A stretch of 64,000 bases of DNA from CAWFGS01 sp963815535 (lineage in GTDB: Bacteria; Pseudomonadota; Alphaproteobacteria; Sphingomonadales; Sphingomonadaceae), in the NCBI GenBank assembly GCA_963815535.1, contig CAWFGS010000001.1, forward strand, positions 124,001 to 188,000, in the 5' to 3' direction. The translations under genes and the position numbers were made by a program. How positions within the stretch are numbered: position 1 is the stretch's first letter; every line of letters starts with the position of its first letter. The notes below the pieces were generated by a model. The model made no database searches. It worked only from the letters and a program-made list of their open reading frames with translations, and was not told the DNA's origin. Positions 31,591 to 40,501 of this stretch are shown here, piece after piece.

Positions 31591-32520
31591 TTATTGGGCA
31601 GCTTTATCCGGTAGGCGCAATCCGGTGGTGGCGGGCAGGCCGGCCATCAGGTTCAGCGACTGCACCGCCGCCCCGCTGGCCCCTTTGCCCAGATTGTCGA
31701 GCCGGGCGATCAGCCGCGCCTGCGTGCCATCCGCACTGCCCGCGACGATCAGTTCCAACCCATCCCATGCGGGCGCGCCGTCATGCAGCAGCAACTCGCC
31801 CGGCGTTTCATCGCGCACGGAAACCACGGGCGAATCCGCATAGAATTCACCCAGCTTCGTGTGCAGCTCATCGGCCTGGATGCCTTCACCCAAAGCAACG
31901 GGCACATCGACCACCATGCCGCGAAACGCCGCGACGACGGACGGTGCGAAGATCGGCGGGCGGGTCAACCCGGCATAATGCTGCATTTCGCCCAAATGTT
32001 TGTGGTCCAGCGTCAGGCCATACGTGCGAAAGGCGAGATCGGGCTGGTCCGCAAACCGCGCGATCAGGGCTTTGCCGCCGCCCGAATATCCCGACACGGC
32101 GTTGACGGCGAAAGGGTAGCCGGCATCGAGCAGCTTGGCGCGCAGCAGGGGCACGACCAGCGCAAGAAAGCCGGTGGGGTAGCAGCCCGGATTGCTGACG
32201 CGCGCGGCGTTGGCGATCGCGTTCGCGCCGACCAGTTCGGGAAAACCGTATATCCACCCGGAATCGGTGCGGTGTGCGCTCGAAGCGTCGATGATGCGGG
32301 TGTTTTCGTCTGCCCCGGCGGCGGCGGCGCGGGCGGCATCGTCGGGCAGGCACAAGATGGCGATGTCGGCGGCATCGAGCGCTTGCTTTCGCGCGCCTGC
32401 ATCCTTGCGCGCCGCGTCGTCGAGCACCAGCAGATCGAACTCGGCGCGGTCGGCCAGCCGGTCCCTGATTTCCAGACCGGTGGTCCCTTCCGCCCCGTCG
32501 ATGAATACGCGCAAGGTCAC
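31591..32520 (-). CDS. argC: N-acetyl-gamma-glutamyl-phosphate reductase (short type)
   Basis: A 309-residue NADPH enzyme of arginine synthesis that reduces N-acetylglutamyl-5-phosphate to the semialdehyde. The catalytic cysteine is in RVSNPGCYPTGFLAL and the dinucleotide fold begins FIDGAEGTTGLEI. SAVSGYSGGGK-type residues appear as AVSGYSGGGKALI. The length fits the short type 2 form. The GTG start overlaps the stop of an SH3-like gene (GTGA). About 190 bases separate its end from the glnB region; it is not part of that unit. Confidence 0.93.
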   Translation of the reverse strand: MTLRVFIDGAEGTTGLEIRDRLADRAEFDLLVLDDAARKDAGARKQALDAADIAILCLPDDAARAAAAGADENTRIIDASSAHRTDSGWIYGFPELVGANAIANAARVSNPGCYPTGFLALVVPLLRAKLLDAGYPFAVNAVSGYSGGGKALIARFADQPDLAFRTYGLTLDHKHLGEMQHYAGLTRPPIFAPSVVAAFRGMVVDVPVALGEGIQADELHTKLGEFYADSPVVSVRDETPGELLLHDGAPAWDGLELIVAGSADGTQARLIARLDNLGKGASGAAVQSLNLMAGLPATTGLRLPDKAAQ

Positions 32521-32870
32521 GCCGGGTCGGCTGCGGAAAGCTCCGCCGTCAGGACATATCCCGCCGGCCCCGCCGGGCCGCAGCATCCCCACGCCCAGTC
32601 GCCGGTGTAATCGAGCACTTCGAATATCGTACCGGGCATCAGCTGCTGCGTCGTGTCCGCATCGGCGCGCGGTTGCAGGCGCAGGGATACGCCCGATGCG
32701 CCGATATTGCGGATGATCGGCACGGCATAATGCGCGGCCAGATGCGTTCCCGCCAACGCGATATGCGCCAGATCGCCGCGCAAGGGCAGCTGCCCCGGCT
32801 CCGGACGCGCCACGGGGCCGGTCAGCCCGACCGTTCCGCCGGGCAGAGTATAACGCGCAACATCGCTCAC
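32517..32870 (-). CDS. small SH3-domain-like protein overlapping argC
   Basis: A 117-residue protein with no signal peptide or membrane helix. The C-terminal half (SLRLQPRADADTTQQLMPGTIFEVLDYTGDWAW, then GYVLTAEL) resembles a bacterial SH3-like barrel: RxxP-type start, a middle GTxFEVLD strand, W-x-W and a final GYV strand. The first half (PLRGDLAHIALAGTHLAAHYAVP) is shared with cytoplasmic SH3-type proteins of sphingomonads, which remain uncharacterised. Its TGA overlaps the argC GTG by four bases, so translation is coupled. Function unknown. Confidence 0.72.
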   Translation of the reverse strand: MSDVARYTLPGGTVGLTGPVARPEPGQLPLRGDLAHIALAGTHLAAHYAVPIIRNIGASGVSLRLQPRADADTTQQLMPGTIFEVLDYTGDWAWGCCGPAGPAGYVLTAELSAADPA

Positions 32871-32946
32871 CGGCGCGCGTTAAACCGCAATGGCGTTCGC
32901 CGCAAGACGAGCGCCCGTTTTGCAAGGAATCGCTGCGGCGCTGCGA

Positions 32947-34345
32947 TCAGGCGTATCGGCCCCGCAGCATGTGGTAGGCGGCGCGCAGACCATACGCCGC
33001 GCCCCCCTTGCCGCGTCCGGGGCGGGGGAAGGGGTTCCAGCCGAACGTGTCGAAATGCGCCCAGTCGATCGGCGTGCCGTCGTCGTGCGACCCGACGAAA
33101 CGATCCAGGAACAGCCCCGCGACGCTGGCCCCGGCATAGGCGTTGCCATGCGCGTTGTTCAGATCGGCAATGTCGGAATTGAGCCATTCGCGATAGGCAT
33201 CGGGCAAGGGCAGCCGCCATGGCTGATCGTCATGCGCACGGCCCGCATCGGCCAGCGCGGCGGCGGTTTCGTCCCGGCGCGTCATCATCGCGGCCAGATC
33301 CGGGCCGAGCGCGACGCGGGCAGCGCCGGTCAATGTGGCGAAATCTATGATCAGTTCGGGCTGTTCCTCGCTCGCGCGAGTCAGCGCATCGCCCAGGATC
33401 AACCGCCCTTCGGCATCGGTGTTGCCGATTTCCACAGTCAGCCCCTGCCGCGTCTGCAACACGTCGCCGGGCCGGAAGGATTGCGCGGATATCGCGTTTT
33501 CCACCGCCGGGACCAGCAGATGCAGCCGCATCTTCAATCCCGCACCCATGATAAGGCCCGCCAGCGCGATCGCATGGGCCGCGCCGCCCATATCCTTCTT
33601 CATCAGTTTCATGCCGGCGGCGGATTTGACGTCCAGCCCGCCGGAATCGAAGCACACCCCCTTGCCGACGATGGCGACTTCGGGATGCGCTTCATCGCCC
33701 CAGACCAGATGCATCAGCCGGGGTGCATGGCGGCGGGCGGCGGCGCGACCGACGGCATGGATCATGGGGTAACCCTGCTCCAGCGCATCGCCGCGCACGG
33801 TTTCGAGGGCGCCGCCATATTGGCTGGCGAGCGCTTCGCATTCCGCTTCCAAAGCGGCGGGGCCCATATCTTCCGCCGGGGTGTTGACCAGATCGCGCAC
33901 CTTCATGTCTGCGCCTGCTTCCGCGATGGCCGCGTCAATCTTCGCAACCTGTTTGGTCAGCAGCACGCGCGGACCGATCGCGTCGGCATCGTCCTTGTAC
34001 CGGTCGAAGCGATATTGCGCCGTCTGCCAGCCATGCATCGCCGCGCCCGCCTCGTCCCGACGCCAGACGGTAGGTTCCGGCGGGCAAAATCTCCGCCAGT
34101 TTCGCCAGACACCAACTGCCCAGCGCCGCCGGGTCGGACACCCCGCCGACCGCAAACCAGCCTTCTCCATCGGGCACGATCGCGGTCTGGTAACCGCTGC
34201 CGTCGAATTTCTGCGCGTCCAGAGCGGCGCGCTGCCCCGGCGAAAGCGTTTTGCGCCAGTCGGCAACGCCGTCTTTCGAGGTAAGGTGAATGGCAACCGC
34301 ATCCTGGTCGCGGTCGGGCTGAATTAAATTGTGTTTGCTGCTCAT
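32947..34345 (-). CDS. M17 leucyl aminopeptidase family protein (one frameshift)
   Basis: A dizinc cytosolic aminopeptidase of about 465 residues. The catalytic region has VGKGVCFDSGGLDVKSAAGM, the lysine in KLMKKDMGGAA and NTDAEGRLILGDAL. The N-terminal domain starts MSSKHNLIQPDRDQDAVAIH and differs from E. coli PepA, as in PepB-like or sphingomonad forms. The frame breaks near 34068, where one extra G separates TYRLAS from DEAGAAMHGW. It diverges from the lipoprotein gene at 34394 with under 50 bases between starts. Confidence 0.9.
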
Positions 34346-34393
34346 TCCCGGCGGTCTAGAATGGTCGGGCTTGCCCCGCGAGGAAAAATTGCC

Positions 34394-35286
34394 ATGAAAT
34401 TGTATGCTGCTTTGCGATTGATGGTCGGTTGTGCGGCGATTGCCGGGTTGATGGGGTGTTCCAAGGTCGAGAACGACGCCGCCCCCAAAGCAAAGGCAGC
34501 GCAAAGTGCAACGCATGCGTCAGCGTCCGTCGCGGCCAGCACCGATGGTGCAAGCGCCGTTTCCCTATCGAACTCAAACGGGCACGACGGCGAGTCCAGC
34601 GCGTTCGCCGATGCCCGATCGAACGGCGCGCGCAAGGTCAGCGCGGATACGGAGCTGTTTCGGTTCGAATACACCTATCCTGCCAAGGCCGGACAGATTG
34701 CGTCGCTGGACCGAATGCTGGACGAAGATCTGCAGACGAAGAAACGCGAGGCGGAACGCGAAGCACGCATATCGCGCGCCATCGCCCGCGAAGACGGTTC
34801 CGCCTTCCGCAAACATTCCTACGAAATGATCTGGCTTGAAGCGGGGGACGTTGCCGCGCTTTCTCAGTTTGCAGGGCGACATCGCGACCTATGGCGGCGG
34901 GGCGCATGGCAATTATTTTCACGATACGATGATCTGGGACCGGCAAACGGGCACTGCGCTGAAACCGATCGATCTGTTCGTGTCCGATGCCGCGTTGTGG
35001 GCTGCGATGCAGGGCCGTTATTGCGCGGCGCTGAAAAATGCGCGCAAGGTGAAGGGCGTAACGCGATCCGCGAGCTCGGTATTTCCGGTATGCCCTAAAC
35101 TCGCCGAACTGACCTCTAGTGCTGGGTTCGACCGGCGGTGCGCGATTCGATCGAATGGAGCTGCTGGCCGCGCCCTATGTTGCCGGGCCGTTTGCAGAAG
35201 GAAGCTATTCGATCACGCTGAGAATGGACGACACGATGCTGGCGGCGGTAAAGCCCCCATACGCGGATTATTTTCAGGGCGGGTGA
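34394..35286 (+). CDS. DUF4163/DUF3298 (RsiV-like) lipoprotein (two frameshifts)
   Basis: An exported lipoprotein with lipobox LMGC, a Ser/Ala-rich linker, and a domain like the PdaC/RsiV sensor region: TELFRFEYTYPAKAGQIASL, then GDIATYGGGAHGNYF and LKPIDLFVSDAAL. The C-terminal DUF3298 end is AAPYVAGPFAEGSYSITL...KPPYADYFQGG. Breaks lie near 34862 and 35117; removing one base at each gives about 296 residues. AGGA precedes the ATG. No sigma factor gene is adjacent, so an anti-sigma role like RsiV is not supported. Confidence 0.75.
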
Positions 35287-35328
35287 CCCCCCTCGTATTG
35301 GTCGTATGAACCCGCTATATCGCCAGGC

Positions 35329-36153
35329 ATGACAGAATATCAGACAATCGAAGGCGACCAGACCGTTTACCGCGATGGGTCGATCAAGCTGCATGGGCCG
35401 GATGGGTTTGCAGGAATGCGGAAGGCCGGCCGGCTGGCGGCCGACATCCTCGACGCGTTGACCGCCATCGTGAAACCCGGCGTGACGACGGCGGCGATCG
35501 ACGATGCGGTGCGCCAGATGATGCTGGACGGCGGATCGGTTCCGGCCACTCTCGGCTATCGCGGATATACGCACAGCTGCTGCATTTCGATCAACCATGT
35601 CGTGTGCCACGGCATTCCGGGCGACCGCGCGCTGAAGGATGGGGATATCGTCAATATCGACGTGACCCCGCTGCTGGATGGCTGGCACGGCGACACCAGC
35701 CGGATGTATCTGGTCGGCGACGTCGCGTTGAAAGCGCGGCGGCTGGTCGATGTGACGTATGAATGCCTGATGGCGGGCATCGCGCTGGTGCGCCCCGGCG
35801 CGCATCTGGGCGATATCGGCGCGGCCATACAGGCGCACGCGGAAACGCATCGTTACGGCGTGGTGCGCGATTTTTGCGGGCACGGCGTGGGGCGGTTGTT
35901 CCACGATGCCCCCGAAGTCGTCCATGCGGGCGTCGCGGGGACGGGGCCGGAACTGAAAGAAGGCATGTTCTTCACCATCGAACCGATGATCAATCTGGGC
36001 AAGCCGCATGTGAAGCTGCTGCGCGATGGGTGGACCGCGGTGACGCGCGACAAGTCGCTGTCGGCGCAGTTCGAACATTCCATCGGCGTGACGCAGGATG
36101 GCTGCGAAATCTTCACGCAAAGCCCCACGGGGTTGCATCAGCCGCCCTATTGA
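35329..36153 (+). CDS. map: methionine aminopeptidase type I
   Basis: An intact 274-residue enzyme that removes initiator methionine. Metal ligands lie in IVNIDVTPLLDGWHGDTSRM (two Asp), CGHGVGRLFHDAPEV (His), EGMFFTIEPMI (Glu) and QFEHSIGVT (Glu). The C-terminus is slightly longer than in E. coli. It ends 10 bases from the converging ccmB gene, with no clear terminator between them. Confidence 0.96.
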   Translation: MTEYQTIEGDQTVYRDGSIKLHGPDGFAGMRKAGRLAADILDALTAIVKPGVTTAAIDDAVRQMMLDGGSVPATLGYRGYTHSCCISINHVVCHGIPGDRALKDGDIVNIDVTPLLDGWHGDTSRMYLVGDVALKARRLVDVTYECLMAGIALVRPGAHLGDIGAAIQAHAETHRYGVVRDFCGHGVGRLFHDAPEVVHAGVAGTGPELKEGMFFTIEPMINLGKPHVKLLRDGWTAVTRDKSLSAQFEHSIGVTQDGCEIFTQSPTGLHQPPY

Positions 36154-36162
36154 TGGCGGGCA

Positions 36163-36828
36163 TCAGCCATCGCGCGCGGCGCGCAGCGCAGCACCGGCAG
36201 CGAACGGGGTCAGCGCCACCAGCGCCAGGCTGAACGCCGCCGCCAGTGCGATGCCGGACGATGCCGCCTGCATCCGCGACAGACCGCCTGCGCCGAAGAT
36301 CAGGATCGGGATCGCCAGTGGTATCATCAGCAATCCGGCGAGCGCGGACCCCGCCCGGACCGACGCGGTCAGTGCGGCGATCAGCACCCCGATCGCCGCC
36401 AGCCCCGGCGTTCCGGCAAGCAGTCCCAGCGCCAGCAATCGCAGCGTTTCGCCGTCCAGCCCCAGCAAAATGGCGGCGGGCAGGGTGGCCAGCAGCAGCA
36501 GCGGGGCGAAGGCCAGCCAGTGCGCGGCCATGCGGATGGCCATACTCGTTTCCTCGCCGATGCCGCGCACGGCCAGTTGATCGAACACCCCGCGTTCCAG
36601 ATCGGGGGCGACCAGCCGATCGATGGGCAGGATCGCCGCGAGCAATGCCGCCACCCACACGATGCCGCCCCCTGTACGGCGCAGCATTTCCGCATCGGGA
36701 CCGACGGCGAAGGGATAGATCATTGCCACTGCCAGAAAAAACAGCACCGGCAGCATCAGCGACCCGCGATCGCCACCCGCGACCAGCGCGGCCAGATCGC
36801 GGCGCAGCATCTGCCACACCACGCGCAT
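36163..36828 (-). CDS. ccmB: heme exporter permease CcmB
   Basis: A 221-residue membrane protein with six hydrophobic segments, the permease of the CcmABCD complex of system I cytochrome c maturation. Family traits are the short amphipathic start (WQMLRRDLAALVAG), the loop IDRLVAPDLERGVFDQLAV and GTPGLAAIGVLIAALT. The ATG overlaps the ccmA stop by one base (TGATG). ccmC, D, E and the rest are not present here. Confidence 0.9.
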   Translation of the reverse strand: MRVVWQMLRRDLAALVAGGDRGSLMLPVLFFLAVAMIYPFAVGPDAEMLRRTGGGIVWVAALLAAILPIDRLVAPDLERGVFDQLAVRGIGEETSMAIRMAAHWLAFAPLLLLATLPAAILLGLDGETLRLLALGLLAGTPGLAAIGVLIAALTASVRAGSALAGLLMIPLAIPILIFGAGGLSRMQAASSGIALAAAFSLALVALTPFAAGAALRAARDG

Positions 36829-37418
36829 CACGGCGCGAAATCCGCAAGCGACAGGGTTTGCAAACCGTCGGCGGACACCGGTTGGTGCGATGCGATCACC
36901 GCAATGCCCCCCGCCGCGCGATGATCGGCAATCGAACGTTCCATCACGGCGCGACCATCGGTATCGACGCCGTTCAGCGGCTCGTCCAGCAGCCAGATCG
37001 CGGCGTCCTGCGCCAACAACCGGGCGAAAGCGGCCCGTTTCATCTGTCCGGTGGACAGATAACGTACGGGTATGTCGAGCAGGGCGTCGATGTTCGTCCG
37101 CCGCGCATGTTCCGCAACCCTGTCGCCATCGGCGCCGTCGAGATCGGCCCAGAACGACAAGGCCCGGCGCAGTGGCAGTTCGGGATCCAGCGCCGCCCGG
37201 TCGTTCATTAGTGCGAACGACCCGCCCGATGCGACCGACCCCGCAAACGGGCGGAGCAGGCCGCACAATATCCGCAGCAAACTGGTTTTCCCCACGCCGT
37301 TCGCGCCCATTACCAGCATGGCATCGCCCGCGACCAGTTCGACGTTCAGTCCGCGAAACAGAATGCGATCCCCACGACGGCATGCGATGTCCTTCGCCGA
37401 AAGGGTGGATGCTTGCAT
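36828..37418 (-). CDS. ccmA: heme exporter ATP-binding protein CcmA
   Basis: A 196-residue ABC ATPase: Walker A GANGVGKTSLLRIL, a signature variant VRYLSTGQMKRAAFARLL, Walker B AIWLLDEPLNGVD, and switch His in VIASHQP. The small size, the STGQ-type signature and the overlapping ccmB identify CcmA, which drives release of holo-CcmE. It diverges from the dehydratase gene at 37484 with 65 bases between starts. Confidence 0.92.
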   Translation of the reverse strand: MQASTLSAKDIACRRGDRILFRGLNVELVAGDAMLVMGANGVGKTSLLRILCGLLRPFAGSVASGGSFALMNDRAALDPELPLRRALSFWADLDGADGDRVAEHARRTNIDALLDIPVRYLSTGQMKRAAFARLLAQDAAIWLLDEPLNGVDTDGRAVMERSIADHRAAGGIAVIASHQPVSADGLQTLSLADFAP

Positions 37419-37483
37419 GGGCGCGAGCGATAGGCGAAAGGGTTGTTGCGAACAAGCAAACGCCCTTCGAAAGGCCCTGCCGT

Positions 37484-37789
37484 ATGACCGTGCCGACGCT
37501 GACCGACAATGAACGCAACAGCTGGATGACGGCGCTGACGCAATGGTCGCTGACGCGCGGCGACGACGCGATCGAGCGAGAATTCACTTTCGCCGATTTC
37601 AGCGAGGCGTTTGCGTTCATGACTCGGGTGGCAATGTTGGCGGACAAAAGGGACCATCACCCCGAATGGTCGAACGTCTATGACAAAGTCACGATTGCGT
37701 TGACCACGCACGATGCGGGCGAGGATGGCGGGCTGTCGCTGCGCGATATGCATATGGCGTCCGCCATCGACGCGATCGTTGCCGACTGA
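37484..37789 (+). CDS. phhB: 4a-hydroxytetrahydrobiopterin dehydratase (PCD/DCoH)
   Basis: A 101-residue pterin-4a-carbinolamine dehydratase. The core motif is present as DHHPEWSNVYDKVTIALTTHD, with the histidine pair and His in the TTHD segment. The enzyme recycles pterin cofactor of phenylalanine hydroxylase. No such hydroxylase is nearby, so it may act elsewhere, for example with molybdopterin enzymes. The ATG start is compact and intact. Confidence 0.88.
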   Translation: MTVPTLTDNERNSWMTALTQWSLTRGDDAIEREFTFADFSEAFAFMTRVAMLADKRDHHPEWSNVYDKVTIALTTHDAGEDGGLSLRDMHMASAIDAIVAD

Positions 37790-37883
37790 TTGCGATACCG
37801 ATTTTCCGACATTGTTTCGGAACGCAAACGTATATCGGCGGTTGGTAGGGCATAACCTTCAATTACAAAGGAAGCCCATCATA

Positions 37884-38411
37884 ATGGCCACTTACAACCC
37901 AAATCTCGCATCCGCCATGTTCGATTCCCATGCCGAAGCCGATGCCGCAGTACGCGCGCTGAAGGCGGCGGGTGCGGACAACGATCACATTTCCGTCGTG
38001 GCACGAGAAGACGGCGAGACAACGACCACGGACGGTTCCGGCGCGGAAGCGGCGAAGGACATCGTGGGTAAGGGCGCATTGGGCGGCGGCGTGGGCGCAT
38101 TGCTCGGCGTGGCGGCTCTTGCCATCCCCGGCGTCGGCCCATTCGTGGGCGCAGGTGCCATCGCAGCGGCAGCCGTCGGCGGTGCAGCCGTAACCGGAAC
38201 CGCAGTCGGCGCAGCGGCAGGTGCATTGGCCGGCGCACTGGAAGATCACGGCGTACACGCCGACGATTCCGGGTATTACGAAGAACGGCTGAACGATGGG
38301 GGCGTGTTCGTCTCGGTCGATACGGCGGGCAACACGCTGACCCGTCAACAGGCGAACGAAATCCTGACGAACAGCGCCGGGCATTCCAAGACGATGCCCC
38401 GTCGCACGTAA
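37884..38411 (+). CDS. general stress protein 17M/YflT-like domain protein
   Basis: A 175-residue protein with an N-terminal alpha/beta domain like YflT/17M stress proteins (SAMFDSHAEADAAVRALKAAGA...HISVVARED). A hydrophobic Gly/Ala-rich hairpin follows (about residues 65-110, LLGVAALAIPGVGPFVGAGA), then YYEERLNDGGVFVSVD. The middle could insert into the membrane. AAAGGA precedes the ATG. A strong terminator follows. Presumed stress role is by family; no regulator is evident. Confidence 0.75.
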   Translation: MATYNPNLASAMFDSHAEADAAVRALKAAGADNDHISVVAREDGETTTTDGSGAEAAKDIVGKGALGGGVGALLGVAALAIPGVGPFVGAGAIAAAAVGGAAVTGTAVGAAAGALAGALEDHGVHADDSGYYEERLNDGGVFVSVDTAGNTLTRQQANEILTNSAGHSKTMPRRT

Positions 38412-38431
38412 TCTTCGCGACATAGCAAATT

Positions 38432-38469
38432 AAAGGCGGCGGATCGGCATAAACCGGTCCGCCGCTTTT
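38432..38469. terminator. bidirectional rho-independent terminator
   Basis: GCGGCGGA and TCCGCCGC form an 8-base stem that can extend inward (TCGG/CCGG). It is followed by CTTTT on the plus strand, and AAA precedes it for minus-strand transcripts. It lies between the converging stress protein and SDR genes. Confidence 0.8.
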
Positions 38470-38486
38470 GCATTGGGGCAGAAGCT

Positions 38487-39293
38487 CTACCGACCCAACG
38501 GTCGGGTGGTGTCGCGCGCCATCCTTCGCATCCGGCCGGGCATCCAGCGCGCGGCGAAGCCGATGCGCTGCGCCGTCTTGCCGACCAGCGTGTGAACCCT
38601 GTTGCCGTGAACGGCATCCCACGCGGCCTGGGCGACTTCCGCCACGGGGGTGATTTCCAGTCCTGCGTCGGTCACACGCTGACGAATGCCCTCGTTGGTC
38701 GCATGGTTCGGCGTATGGTCCAGCAGGGGCGTATCGATGAAGCTGGGACATAGCGATCGCACGGCGATGCCATCGTCCGCCCATTCCGCATCCAGCGATT
38801 CGGTAACGCCCCGCACGCCGAACTTGGTCGCGGAGTAAACGGACGCACCGCCCGTACCGTATATCCCCGCCGCGCTGGCGGTGTTGAGCAGGCAACTGCC
38901 GGGCGCGTTCTTCTTCAGATACGGATAGACGGCCTGCGCGCCATACAGCACCCCCTTCAGATTGATGTCGAGGCACCGATCGATTTCGTCGCGTGTGTTT
39001 TCCGTCAGCGCCCCGCCCAGCGGGATGCCCGCATTGTTCGCCAGCACGTCGATCCGGTCGCCCGCCGCCACGGCGAAACCGCGCAAGGCATCGTCCCATG
39101 CATCGCGATCGCGAACGTCGAACTTATGCGCGAAGGTGAACCCGTTGCCGATCATGTCCTGCGTCAGCCCCATACCGTCCGCATCGACATCGCCCAGTCC
39201 CACGAACCAGCCGCGTTCGGCAAAATGCAATGCGATCGCGCGACCGATGCCGGACCCGCCGCCGGTGATGAAAATTGCCTTGCGGTCGCTCAT
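38487..39293 (-). CDS. short-chain dehydrogenase/reductase
   Basis: An intact 268-residue classical SDR. The cofactor motif is FITGGGSGIGRAIAL, the stabilising NNAG is in VLANNAGIPLGG, and the catalytic Ser-Tyr-Lys are in LLNTASAAGIYGTGG and SVYSATKFGVRG. Asp in LGDVDAD after strand 2 suggests NAD(H) preference. The C-terminus ends in a basic Arg-rich helix. The substrate is unknown. Confidence 0.88.
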   Translation of the reverse strand: MSDRKAIFITGGGSGIGRAIALHFAERGWFVGLGDVDADGMGLTQDMIGNGFTFAHKFDVRDRDAWDDALRGFAVAAGDRIDVLANNAGIPLGGALTENTRDEIDRCLDINLKGVLYGAQAVYPYLKKNAPGSCLLNTASAAGIYGTGGASVYSATKFGVRGVTESLDAEWADDGIAVRSLCPSFIDTPLLDHTPNHATNEGIRQRVTDAGLEITPVAEVAQAAWDAVHGNRVHTLVGKTAQRIGFAARWMPGRMRRMARDTTRPLGR

Positions 39294-39437
39294 GGTCGAA
39301 TATCCTCCTGCCGATAGCCGACGCGGCGTCCCCGGCGTCGGATGTTTCTTCGCTTACGCTACCGCCGCGAACCGTCCGACGCCACCCTGACAATGCACGG
39401 TGGCCCATGCCGATGTATGAGGATATCGCGCGACGCG

Positions 39438-40058
39438 TTATTTCGCAGCCGGATTGTTGTACCAATGCCAGGTCAGGATCGCGACCGCGCCGCGATGGGG
39501 CCGCCAGCCATCGGCCAGAGCGCGCGTTTCTCGTTCCGATGGCCGCTGTGCCAGACCCATGATCGTGCCGATGCCGGCCTGGATCGCAAGGTCGCCCGCC
39601 GGCCAGATATCCGTACGGCCGACTGCGAACAGCAGATAGATTTCCGCCGACCAGCGCCCGATCCCCTTGATCCTGGTCAGTTGTGCCACCGCCTCTTCGT
39701 CATCGGCGGGCAGATTGTCGAGGTCGAGATCGCCTTCCACCACCAGTTCGCACAGGGACCGGGCATAGCCCTGCTTCTGCCGCGACAGCCCGCAGGCCCG
39801 CAGCGTATCGTCGTCGCGTTCCAGCAGCTTGGCCGGATCGAGGTCGTCGCCCAATTCCGCTTCCAGCTTGGCAACCATGCTGCTGGCGGCGGCGACGGAC
39901 ACCTGCTGACCCACGATGATCCGCAGCAAGGTCGCATGGCCCGTGGGCCGCATGCGCGGTTCGGGATAGCCGACGCGGGCGATGGCATCGGCGATACGCG
40001 GTTCCTTCGCTGCGACGGCGTCCAGCCCGTCGCGAATTGCCTGCGCGTTCATACCCAT
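39438..40058 (-). CDS. alkA: DNA-3-methyladenine glycosylase II (AlkA, HhH-GPD)
   Basis: A base-excision glycosylase of about 206 residues that removes alkylated purines. The core motifs are LLRIIVGQQVSVAAASSM and the helix-hairpin-helix LTRIKGIGRWSAEIYLLF, followed by the catalytic aspartate in WPAGDLAIQ. It lacks the N-terminal domain of E. coli AlkA, as is common. AGGAG lies 6 bases before ATG 40058; in-frame ATGs at 40064 and 40052 are alternatives. Together with Ada at 7.8 kb it handles alkylation damage. Confidence 0.9.
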   Translation of the reverse strand: MGMNAQAIRDGLDAVAAKEPRIADAIARVGYPEPRMRPTGHATLLRIIVGQQVSVAAASSMVAKLEAELGDDLDPAKLLERDDDTLRACGLSRQKQGYARSLCELVVEGDLDLDNLPADDEEAVAQLTRIKGIGRWSAEIYLLFAVGRTDIWPAGDLAIQAGIGTIMGLAQRPSERETRALADGWRPHRGAVAILTWHWYNNPAAK

Positions 40059-40183
40059 CGCCATCTCCTGCCCCGCCGCGCTCGCATATTGCCAAAGCGC
40101 GCACCACACCTTAGCAGCTTCGCCAGATGCCTGCCATGCAGGACACCCGATCGATTTGCTGCGAAAACAGGACGTAACCCGAT

Positions 40184-40501
40184 ATGCCTAAACTGATCGT
40201 AACCAACCGCGCAGGTGACCAGAGCACCGTCGATGCGGCGGACGGGCTGACCGTGATGGAAGTCATCAGGGACAATGGCTTCGACGAATTGCTGGCCCTG
40301 TGCGGCGGTTGCTGTTCGTGCGCGACATGCCACATTACCGTCGATCCCGCCTTCGCGGACAAATTGCCCGCCATGACGGAGGACGAGGACGACCTTCTGG
40401 AAAGCAGCGACCATCGCGCCGACAATTCGCGCCTGTCGTGCCAGATACCCTTCGGCCCGGAACTGGACGGGCTGCACGTCACCATCGCGCCCGAAGATTG
40501 A
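40184..40501 (+). CDS. 2Fe-2S ferredoxin, adrenodoxin/ISC type
   Basis: A 105-residue vertebrate-type ferredoxin. Cluster ligands fit C-x5-C-x2-C in LCGGCCSCATCHITV and the fourth cysteine in RLSCQIPFG. There are two neighbouring cysteines inside the loop, so the exact ligand set needs alignment. Such ferredoxins feed electrons to P450s, ring dioxygenases or FeS assembly. The stop overlaps the TTG start of the cysteine synthase gene, which suggests a shared transcript. Confidence 0.9.
   Translation: MPKLIVTNRAGDQSTVDAADGLTVMEVIRDNGFDELLALCGGCCSCATCHITVDPAFADKLPAMTEDEDDLLESSDHRADNSRLSCQIPFGPELDGLHVTIAPED

Noticed and set aside
34394..35286. Anti-sigma factor role for the RsiV-like lipoprotein
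   Set aside because: There is no adjacent ECF sigma factor gene, and the protein is a lipoprotein without the cytoplasmic sigma-binding domain.
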